This document shows, piece after piece, positions 1 through 5,346 of a DNA stretch of 9,278 nt (position 1 is its first letter; each line of letters begins with the position of its first letter). The stretch covers positions 1 to 9,278 of the forward strand of contig JAUXKD010000011.1 in the NCBI GenBank assembly GCA_030624445.1, written 5' to 3'. This DNA comes from Candidatus Aenigmatarchaeota archaeon. Lineage in GTDB: Archaea > Aenigmatarchaeota > Aenigmatarchaeia > QMZP01 > JAFGSV01. Both the position numbers and the translations under genes were made by a program. A model generated the notes under the pieces. The model was given only the letters and a program-made list of their open reading frames with translations, was not told the DNA's origin and made no database searches.

Positions 1-389
1 AAGATAATACAGAAGTCATGACCCTGAGCGTGGGCATATTTCACTGCGGATTCGATTGCATCACCCTTTCCGGCGCCGTTCTGATGGATTATTGAAAAGT
101 CGATATCAATTCCCCGTTCCCTCAGGATCTTCAGGATTTCTGAGGGTTCGTGCCTTTTTGAATAACCGTCTGTCACCACGATCTCTCGGATCAGGCCGTT
201 CTTTTTCACCTTGTGGGTCAGCTGGATGTTCCTCTCGAAATTCGACTCGTTGTAAGTTGGCACGATGGCGCATATCGATAAACCGTTTTTTCCCAGAAAC
301 CCGCTCCATTCTTTGTCATTTTCATACAGATTTTTTCTGATAGCTGATAAGTCGTTAAAAATTTCACTTTTTTTCCGTTTGAAAAACAT
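1..389 (-). CDS. Family 2 glycosyltransferase, N-terminal part (runs off left edge)
   Basis: Reading the minus strand from the ATG at 389 gives 129 uninterrupted codons to the window edge. After about 37 polar, lysine-rich residues comes the GT-A nucleotide-binding start AIVPTYNE (residues 41-48), then REIVVTDG (68-75, matching the EIVVVDDGS region) and QNGAGKGDAIESA (103-115, the GKG-A motif). The sequence ends in DFCII, just where the metal-binding DxD of the family should follow. This order matches GT2 enzymes such as dolichol-phosphate mannose/glucose synthases and glucosyl-3-phosphoglycerate synthase-like proteins, which use nucleotide sugars at the cytosolic face. The acceptor cannot be told. 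The start lies 9 bases after the stop of the gene at 399-824, so the two are probably co-transcribed. No clear GGTGA site precedes it. The C-terminal part, where membrane helices might occur, lies outside the window. Confidence 0.85.
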   Translation of the reverse strand, partial: MFFKRKKSEIFNDLSAIRKNLYENDKEWSGFLGKNGLSICAIVPTYNESNFERNIQLTHKVKKNGLIREIVVTDGYSKRHEPSEILKILRERGIDIDFSIIHQNGAGKGDAIESAVKYAHAQGHDFCII

Positions 390-398
390 CCTAATCTG

Positions 399-824
399 CT
401 ACTCTGAAACCGATTTGCTCACATTTTTTGTCGGTCCGGTTTTCGAGGATGCAAGACTGATTAACTCGTTAAACTTTTCATCTTCCAGAAAGTTATCAAC
501 AACAGCCTTTTTCGCGGAAATTCGTATTTCTTCTCCGTTGGAGAATCTGTAAAACGATTTTTCGGTTCCGGACTTTCTGGTTTTCTTTATTTCCCGGACC
601 TTTTTCGAACACTCGTTAATGAACTTCTTGTAATCATCAAATTTTGAGGGTAAGAGCAACAGAAATCTTTTCTCCTTACCGCATAGATAGGTAGTCCCTT
701 TATTACCCGCTACTTTTTTTAGGTCCCTCTCATCCAAATCCAGAAGAATGAATTGTCTGCCGTCCTTCTCCACGGTTCCAGAGAAGACATGTTCTCCTTT
801 TATTTTACCCGGTAAATTTTTCAC
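399..824 (-). CDS. Unrecognised 141-residue protein, upstream gene of the GT2 pair
   Basis: I do not recognise this protein. It starts with GTG at 824; an in-frame TAA lies six codons upstream, and GGGTG sits 7 bases before the GTG, an acceptable archaeal ribosome site, so this start is fairly secure. The product is basic and soluble-looking, with no signal peptide or membrane helix. The N-terminal half looks beta-rich (GEHVFSGTVEKDGRQFILLDL, then a hydrophobic FLLLLP stretch), the middle is a charged probable helix rich in lysine (about residues 62-85), and the last 20 residues are polar and low in complexity. A single cysteine pair spacing is absent, so there is no obvious metal site. It lies 9 bases before the family 2 glycosyltransferase on the same strand, so a role linked to that enzyme is possible but is inference only. 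Confidence 0.65.
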   Translation of the reverse strand: MKNLPGKIKGEHVFSGTVEKDGRQFILLDLDERDLKKVAGNKGTTYLCGKEKRFLLLLPSKFDDYKKFINECSKKVREIKKTRKSGTEKSFYRFSNGEEIRISAKKAVVDNFLEDEKFNELISLASSKTGPTKNVSKSVSE

Positions 825-1011
825 GAATTTGCACCCAAATTAAAATACGTCATACAGATTTTTTCAGCCTTTACATAATATTGTATGTACTGACTGATAA
901 AAACAATTCCCAAAAGATATATCTAGCATATGATAATACTATATTAATGTTAATGGAATCAGCTCTTTTACATGCGCCAATGGTGCTTAAATTGAATGGA
1001 TTACGATTACA
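825..1011. promoter_or_regulatory. Divergent promoter region between the GT2 operon and a GT4 gene
   Basis: This 187-base gap has no convincing gene and is AT-rich. It holds an inverted repeat TACATA (872-877) / TATGTA (884-889) with a 6-base centre. For the minus-strand operon, the AATATTATG element inside that repeat is a TATA candidate, giving a leader of roughly 28 bases that includes the GGGTG site. For the plus-strand GT4 gene, candidates are the perfect palindrome AGATATATCT (915-924), the ACTATATTAATG stretch near 937-948, and CTTAAATT near 987-994. The last lies about 22 bases before the ATG. The sequence alone does not decide between them. Confidence 0.4.
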
Positions 1012-2163
1012 ATGACTGTCAAAATCATTACTCAAGTCGGTACGGAAAGCGTTCCGATACCACCACCGGGCTGGGGGGCAGTAGAAAAATGGGTTGTAGA
1101 GGTGGCATCCAAACTTAACCGAACATATAACATCAAAGTTATATCCATACCCAGCAGTAACAGAACGAGTATACCGAATACAGAATTCGTATATCTTTCA
1201 AGAGTATGTTCCTTGTTCAAAACATTGTCCCGATTCGAGGAGTTCTATATTAAAAAGTATTTTAGGGTATCACCGGTGCGTTCCTATCTCAACAGGAAAC
1301 ACATGCCTTCATGGTCCTATACCCATTATCTCAAAAAAGAACTCAAACGTCATGAGACCGATCTCTATCATTTTCATCAGAGGCCGGATTACATATCCCT
1401 GACCAAGCCCAGTAAACCGGTAATCATACACCTACACAATAAGATACCCGGATTGACGCCAAACTTCCCCTTGTTCCCCTCCTTCTTTGAGGGCGTGGAC
1501 CTTTCCGACATTGTCATAACAGTTTCAAAAGAGCTAAAAAACTACTTTATTGATAAGGGAGTTGAGAGGGGGAAAGTTAAAGTGTTGTACAACGGCGTTG
1601 ACATGAAAAAATACAGGCCAATAAAAAAACCCCCCGGGCTGAGGATGCTCTTCGTAGGAAAACTCATAGAGAGGAAAGGCGTGGTCTACCTCCTGAAGGC
1701 CTTCAGGAATATTAGGAAGGAAATTCCGGACGCGAAACTTTCCATCGTCGGAAGAAAGGACGAAAAATCCCCATATTTCAAAGAGATACAAGAGAATTTG
1801 ATGGAGGGTGTTGAACTGACAGGAGTTGTTAGTGAAGACGAACTCGTAAGACATTACCAGAACGCCACTCTGCTGTTGCACCCAGCCCTGTATGAGGCCT
1901 TTGGCATGACCCTTGTGGAAGCCATGGCCTGCGGAACCCCCGTTATTGCGACTGACGTGGGCGGGATACCTGAGGTTCTGGGAAACGAAGGGATTCTTGT
2001 GAAGCCAAAAGATAGTAAAGGAATGGCCAGGGCGGTGATAAGGCTGATGGACAACACAAAGAAGTACAACAGTCTCACGAAAGGGGTTAGGAAAAGGGTT
2101 GAAGAGAACTTCTCATGGGAATCTGTCGCAAGGAAGCTCACGTCGATATACAGGGAATTTTAA
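1012..2163 (+). CDS. GT4 family glycosyltransferase (GT-B fold)
   Basis: This 383-residue protein has the full length and layout of GT4 enzymes: an N-terminal acceptor-side Rossmann domain and a C-terminal nucleotide-sugar domain. Visible marks are the N-terminal PPPGWGAVEKW loop (residues 18-27), IIHLHNKIP (138-146), the inter-domain VLYNGVD (191-197), FVGKLIERKG (214-223), and EAFGMTLVE (295-303), whose two glutamates form the E-x7-E motif of retaining GT4 enzymes; the following GTPVIATDVGGIPE contacts the sugar nucleotide. The HLHN stretch recalls CotSA-like GT4 members. It would be cytosolic, probably peripheral to the membrane, and build a lipid-linked or surface glycan. Donor and acceptor are not readable. 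The ATG at 1012 places the N-terminal beta strand correctly, but no good ribosome site precedes it. A second GT4 gene follows 67 bases downstream. Confidence 0.93.
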   Translation: MTVKIITQVGTESVPIPPPGWGAVEKWVVEVASKLNRTYNIKVISIPSSNRTSIPNTEFVYLSRVCSLFKTLSRFEEFYIKKYFRVSPVRSYLNRKHMPSWSYTHYLKKELKRHETDLYHFHQRPDYISLTKPSKPVIIHLHNKIPGLTPNFPLFPSFFEGVDLSDIVITVSKELKNYFIDKGVERGKVKVLYNGVDMKKYRPIKKPPGLRMLFVGKLIERKGVVYLLKAFRNIRKEIPDAKLSIVGRKDEKSPYFKEIQENLMEGVELTGVVSEDELVRHYQNATLLLHPALYEAFGMTLVEAMACGTPVIATDVGGIPEVLGNEGILVKPKDSKGMARAVIRLMDNTKKYNSLTKGVRKRVEENFSWESVARKLTSIYREF

Positions 2164-2189
2164 ATCCACATTCGGCTTTCACTGGTTTC

Positions 2190-2198
2190 AAATAAATA
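2190..2198 (+). promoter_or_regulatory. Possible TATA element before the second GT4 gene
   Basis: An AATAAATA-like element lies about 35 bases before the GTG at 2231, in the 67-base gap between the two plus-strand glycosyltransferase genes. It would allow separate transcription with a short leader containing the GGTGA site. Read-through from the upstream gene is equally possible. Confidence 0.25.
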
Positions 2199-2221
2199 CT
2201 ATTTGGGCGCATTAATATTAT

Positions 2222-2226
2222 GGTGA
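2222..2226 (+). promoter_or_regulatory. Ribosome binding site GGTGA that decides the GTG start
   Basis: GGTGA, complementary to the archaeal 16S rRNA 3' end, lies 4 bases before the GTG at 2231. Nearby ATG triplets at 2220 and 2229 are out of frame, so the site supports initiation at GTG. Confidence 0.6.
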
Positions 2227-2230
2227 GAAT

Positions 2231-3253
2231 GTGAAGATAGCACAGTTGACCTTACCCATTATTCCCACACCACCCTCCAAATATGGCGGGACTGAGAGAA
2301 TTGCGAGTATGCTCACTGAAGAATTGCTGCGGCGGGGCCATGATGTTACACTCTTCGCAACCGGTGATTCCAAAACCAAGGCAAAATTGAAATATGTCTA
2401 CAAAAAGGCAACAGGCATTGACAATTTCAGACAGATTCACGCCGTAACTCAGGTTGATATGGCTTTTAAGAATGGCGACCAGTTCGATGTAATACATAAC
2501 CACGGAGGGGCATATTCCTTACCTCTGACAAGATATGTTAAGGCATCGGTTGTAACTACAATGCACAATGATTATTATTTGGATCCAGGTACCCCCCAAA
2601 TTAAACAATTCAGGGATGCAGGCCATTTTGTTTTTATTAGCAGGAACCAAATGGAAAGAATCAAAGGACTGAGGTCTGCAGGTGTAGTCTACAATGCAAC
2701 GGACACGGAAAAATATCCCCTCAGAGAGGAAAAAAAGGATTACATGTTTTTCATAGGCAACATGACACCGAGCAAGGGCCCTGACACAGCCGTAAAGGTT
2801 GCGAAGCAGCTTAAGCAAAAGCTGATAATGGCAGTAAAAATCGATAAGAAATATGAGGATTTTTACAACACGGCAATAAAGCCTCATGTTGACGGGAAAA
2901 ATATCGTTCTGCATAGAATAGTTGATTTCGAGAAGAAAATCAGGTTATACCAGCAGGCGAAATGCGTTCTCTTCCCTATACGTTGGGAAGAGCCATTCGG
3001 CCTGGTGATGACAGAGGCGATGTCCTGCGGAACTCCGGTCGTTGCAATGAACCACGGCTCTGCACCAGAGATTATCAAACACGGTGAGACCGGCTTCATA
3101 GCCAATAACTACAAGGAATTCGTCAGTTACGTGAAGAGAATTGATGAGATAGACCCGAAGAAATGCAGAAAGTGGGTCGAGAAAAAATTCAGCATAAAGG
3201 CGATGACTGACGGGTATGAGAGAGTATACCGGAGAATAGCAAAATCATCCTGA
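2231..3253 (+). CDS. GT4 family glycosyltransferase, AviGT4-like
   Basis: This 340-residue protein begins with GTG at 2231 behind a GGTGA ribosome site. The N-terminal PPSKYGGTE loop (residues 14-22), followed by RRGHDVTLFATGDS (34-47), is characteristic of the short GT4 subgroup that includes avilamycin-type and tetrahydrobiopterin-glucosyltransferase-like enzymes. Other marks are DVIHNHGG (86-93), TTMHND (109-114), the inter-domain YNATDTEKY (154-162), FFIGNMTPSKG (173-183) and EPFGLVMTE (254-262), the E-x7-E pair. The fold is GT-B; the reaction is sugar transfer from a nucleotide sugar, probably with retention. The acceptor is unknown. It follows another GT4 gene on the same strand by 67 bases and ends one base before the stop of a converging GT4 gene, so it belongs to a glycan-synthesis cluster. 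Confidence 0.93.
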   Translation: MKIAQLTLPIIPTPPSKYGGTERIASMLTEELLRRGHDVTLFATGDSKTKAKLKYVYKKATGIDNFRQIHAVTQVDMAFKNGDQFDVIHNHGGAYSLPLTRYVKASVVTTMHNDYYLDPGTPQIKQFRDAGHFVFISRNQMERIKGLRSAGVVYNATDTEKYPLREEKKDYMFFIGNMTPSKGPDTAVKVAKQLKQKLIMAVKIDKKYEDFYNTAIKPHVDGKNIVLHRIVDFEKKIRLYQQAKCVLFPIRWEEPFGLVMTEAMSCGTPVVAMNHGSAPEIIKHGETGFIANNYKEFVSYVKRIDEIDPKKCRKWVEKKFSIKAMTDGYERVYRRIAKSS

Positions 3254-3254
3254 A

Positions 3255-4439
3255 CTATCTTATGGCCTTTTTATAAACCTTCTCGGTCTCTCTGCCCCCG
3301 GCCTTCACTGAGAAATGCTCAATTACCCTCTCCCTGCCTTTCTTCCCCTTCTTTTTAAGCCAGCAGTCATCGTCTATCCTCTTCATCACCACGTCGGCTA
3401 TTTGCCCTGCCGACTTGGGTTCGACGATGTCCCCGACGTCCCTCGTGACTATTTCCGGTATACCCCCGACGTTCGTGGCAATCACTGGGGTTCTTGACGA
3501 CAGCGCTTCCACCGAGACCAGTCCAAAGGGTTCATCCCATATGGAAGGCGTAACGAACATGTCTGCCGTGGCGTAAAGTTTTATCAGGTCCTTTCTCAAT
3601 ACCCAGCCGAGTATCTTCGTGTTTTTAAGTTTGTACTTCTTGATGAGCCTCTCCATTTCAGACTGATAAGAGCCCTGTCCAGTTATGAGCGTGACTACGT
3701 CATCACGCTCCCGTTCGTAAATGCTCGCGGCCTTCAGAAGATGCTGGAACCCCTTCTCCTCACTGAAGAATCCGGACGAGAAAACAATCTTCTTTCCCTT
3801 GCAGCCGTATTTCCTTCTCACGGCTTTTTTCACCCGCTCCGTGACAGGTTTGAAGACGTCCGTGTCAATCCCCGGATAAATGACCTTTATCTTGTTCTTC
3901 TTTATGCCGAAGTCCTTTACCAGCCCGCGTTTTGTGAATTTGCTGTTCGCTATGACCTTTTCAGACCTTTCAAGGCCAAGCTTTGCAATTTCGAAGTTCC
4001 TTCCGCTTTCCAGCGAGGAAAGCGTGCCAGTACCGTGGGCCGTGACAACGTAAGGCACTTTGTTGATTTTCTGGGCAAGATACGCCGAAAAGGGGAGTAT
4101 GCTGGCATGATTTACGTGAACCACGTCTATTTTGTCCCTTTCATTTATTTTAACTTCCCATTCCGCGAACCTGCGGATGAGGCTGAAAAGCTGCGAATCA
4201 GGGACCGTTGAGATCTTAACATTCTTTTTGACGTCGGCCCTCCCCTGATAAACAGGTATCTGGAAGGGGAAATGAACATACTTCACGTCGATATCCTTGA
4301 GAATGCTGAGTTTGGAACGCATCCCGGCAACGAGAGAAATCTTATACCTTTTGCCACTGAAGTATTTCAGGAGGGACTGCATGTATCTGCCCGATCCCCT
4401 GCCGGAAAGCCTGTGCAAATAAAGATAACAAATTCTCAT
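3255..4439 (-). CDS. GT4 family glycosyltransferase (third of the cluster)
   Basis: This 394-residue GT-B glycosyltransferase starts at ATG 4439, with GGTG 6 bases upstream. The N-terminal loop is SGRGSGRYMQSLLKYF (residues 12-27), a G-x-G-R-Y variant of the usual GG-E motif. Then come DVVHVNHAS (105-113), VVTAHGTG (131-138), the inter-domain VIYPGIDTDVFKP (186-198), SGFFSEEKGFQHLLKA (222-237) and EPFGLVSVE (303-311), the E-x7-E pair, followed by TPVIATNVGGIPEIV. Length and layout are normal for complete GT4 enzymes. It is about equally distant by eye from its two plus-strand neighbours, so the cluster is not a recent tandem duplication. It converges on the gene ending at 3253 with a single base between stop codons, so each gene's terminator must lie inside the other's coding sequence. 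The donor and acceptor are not readable. Confidence 0.93.
   Translation of the reverse strand: MRICYLYLHRLSGRGSGRYMQSLLKYFSGKRYKISLVAGMRSKLSILKDIDVKYVHFPFQIPVYQGRADVKKNVKISTVPDSQLFSLIRRFAEWEVKINERDKIDVVHVNHASILPFSAYLAQKINKVPYVVTAHGTGTLSSLESGRNFEIAKLGLERSEKVIANSKFTKRGLVKDFGIKKNKIKVIYPGIDTDVFKPVTERVKKAVRRKYGCKGKKIVFSSGFFSEEKGFQHLLKAASIYERERDDVVTLITGQGSYQSEMERLIKKYKLKNTKILGWVLRKDLIKLYATADMFVTPSIWDEPFGLVSVEALSSRTPVIATNVGGIPEIVTRDVGDIVEPKSAGQIADVVMKRIDDDCWLKKKGKKGRERVIEHFSVKAGGRETEKVYKKAIR
3267..3272 (+). terminator. Possible T-run terminator for the plus-strand GT4 gene
   Basis: A short T-run (CCTTTTTATAA) lies about 15 bases after the stop at 3253, inside the 3' end of the converging gene. Oligo-T tracts are sufficient for termination in many archaea. 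The tract is short, so this is weak. Confidence 0.25.
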
Positions 4440-4445
4440 CAGTTA

Positions 4446-4449
4446 CACC
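4446..4449 (-). promoter_or_regulatory. Ribosome binding site GGTG for the minus-strand GT4 gene
   Basis: On the minus strand GGTG lies 6 bases before ATG 4439. An upstream ATG at about 4464 is out of frame, so this site supports the chosen start. Confidence 0.5.
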
Positions 4450-4485
4450 GGTGATTTTTCTCATATTTCCTTATAATATGTTTTC

Positions 4486-4495
4486 ATTATTTAAA
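4486..4495 (-). promoter_or_regulatory. TATA box for the minus-strand GT4 gene
   Basis: The minus strand reads TTTAAATAAT, close to the archaeal TATA consensus, centred about 50 bases before ATG 4439. A start site about 25 bases downstream would give a leader of roughly 25 bases containing the GGTG ribosome site. Confidence 0.45.
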
Positions 4496-4520
4496 AAACA
4501 GCATTGTTTAACCGACAATG
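4493..4520 (-). terminator. Hairpin plus T-run after the hydrate epimerase gene
   Basis: On the minus strand CATTGT (4520-4515), a 7-base loop and ACAATG (4507-4502) are followed by six Ts (4498-4493). This looks like an intrinsic terminator for the epimerase transcript ending at 4585, though the stem is AT-rich. The same bases abut the TATA box of the next gene, so an operator role is also possible. Confidence 0.35.
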
Positions 4521-4526
4521 TTTAAC
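4505..4526. repeat. Short direct repeat TGTTTAAC next to a TATA box
   Basis: TGTTTAAC occurs at 4505-4512 and 4519-4526, 14 bases apart start to start, overlapping the inverted repeat CATTGT/ACAATG. It lies just upstream of the TATA box of the minus-strand GT4 gene, where archaeal activators often bind. Confidence 0.35.
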
Positions 4527-4584
4527 AAAAAGTTGATGCAAATTTGATTTTCATTTCTTCATAAAGGGGCCTTAAGTTACTTGT

Positions 4585-5205
4585 TTACATTTTCGGTATC
4601 CCTATACCAACCACCGTTATCCGGCCAGAGTTCTTTTCATCGAGTCCCGGCTTCCTGTCGTAGAAGGTTATGGTGACGTCCGGCCTTACCGCGCATCCCA
4701 TGACTTTCCCTGTGTCCGCGTCGATGCCAGAGGGACAGTCCATGGAAACCTTTAAACCACGCATGGAGTTATAGAGGCGTATCGCCTTTTCGTACTCCTT
4801 TTCGACATCCCTTTTGATTCCTGTCCCCAGCATGGCGTCAATCAGGATATCAGCCTTCATGTCCGGGTCAAGTTTCTCGTAAAATTCGATATTCTGGCCC
4901 CCGCGTCTGAGATTCTTGAGTATGGCATAATTCTTCATCGGGAGAGGCTTTAGGAACTCCTTCCCCTTCACAAAATATATCTTCACTTCCGCACCGAAAA
5001 TAAGCGCATGCCTTGCAAAAACAAGGCCATCCCCTGCGTTGTTCCCGGTACCACAGAAAACGAGCACTTCTTTTCCCTTCAGGCCAATTGTTCCATCCAT
5101 TGCTTTTGCTGCGTTAGCACCTGCGTTCTCCATGAGTATGCGATCTTCTATACCCATTTCATCCGCTTTCTTCTCAACTTCCCGCATCTCGGAAACAGAA
5201 ATCAT
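4585..5205 (-). CDS. nnrE: NAD(P)H-hydrate epimerase, stand-alone YjeF_N domain
   Basis: The 206-residue product is a YjeF_N domain, which interconverts R and S forms of hydrated NADH and NADPH so that a partner dehydratase (NnrD) can repair them. Seen motifs are SVSEMREVEKKA at the N-terminus, ILMENAGANAA (residues 23-33), VFCGTGNNAGDGL (49-61, the usual NNGGDG with the first G of the pair as A), DAMLGTG (123-129), MDCPSGIDADTG (155-166, with the catalytic-site Asp and substrate-binding loop) and KPGL (185-188). It ends GIGIP-KM, where fused archaeal NnrE-NnrD proteins would continue into the kinase-like dehydratase domain. Here the stop follows at once, so this is the epimerase alone, and no NnrD lies in the window. 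A TATA box 24-25 bases before ATG 5205 suggests a leaderless mRNA. The protein is cytosolic. Confidence 0.93.
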   Translation of the reverse strand: MISVSEMREVEKKADEMGIEDRILMENAGANAAKAMDGTIGLKGKEVLVFCGTGNNAGDGLVFARHALIFGAEVKIYFVKGKEFLKPLPMKNYAILKNLRRGGQNIEFYEKLDPDMKADILIDAMLGTGIKRDVEKEYEKAIRLYNSMRGLKVSMDCPSGIDADTGKVMGCAVRPDVTITFYDRKPGLDEKNSGRITVVGIGIPKM

Positions 5206-5225
5206 AACTTAAATGAGGACTTCTG

Positions 5226-5233
5226 TTTTAAAT
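5226..5233 (-). promoter_or_regulatory. TATA box of nnrE (leaderless promoter)
   Basis: The minus strand reads ATTTAAAA centred about 24 bases before ATG 5205. That spacing puts the transcript start at or next to the start codon, and no ribosome site is present, fitting leaderless initiation. Confidence 0.5.
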
Positions 5234-5312
5234 CTGTATCTTCTGGCTGTAGGAAAGCTTACCATGTGGTTGATTTACACAACACTATCCGCCCCCTAAA
5301 AGACCTAAATGG

Positions 5313-5323
5313 AAAGATATATA
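5313..5323 (+). promoter_or_regulatory. TATA box of the pilin-like gene (leaderless promoter)
   Basis: AAAGATATATA, with purine-rich GGAAA ahead of it as a possible BRE, is centred about 27 bases before ATG 5347. There is no ribosome site in the A-rich stretch between, so the mRNA is probably leaderless. This spacing also supports ATG 5347 over any upstream start. Confidence 0.6.
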
Positions 5324-5346
5324 CGAACCAAAACAAAACATATACT

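Noticed and set aside
2519..2914. 131-codon minus-strand open frame
   Set aside because: It is antisense to a clear GT4 gene and its translation is cysteine-rich and without pattern; a shadow.
3741..4211. 156-codon plus-strand open frame
   Set aside because: It lies wholly opposite the minus-strand GT4 gene, whose motifs are intact; it has no recognisable motif and is a shadow.
5008..5346. Open frame extending the pilin-like protein 113 residues upstream
   Set aside because: It runs antisense through nnrE, would bury the class III signal peptide and the TATA box, and has no signal or domain of its own. ATG 5347 is the better start.
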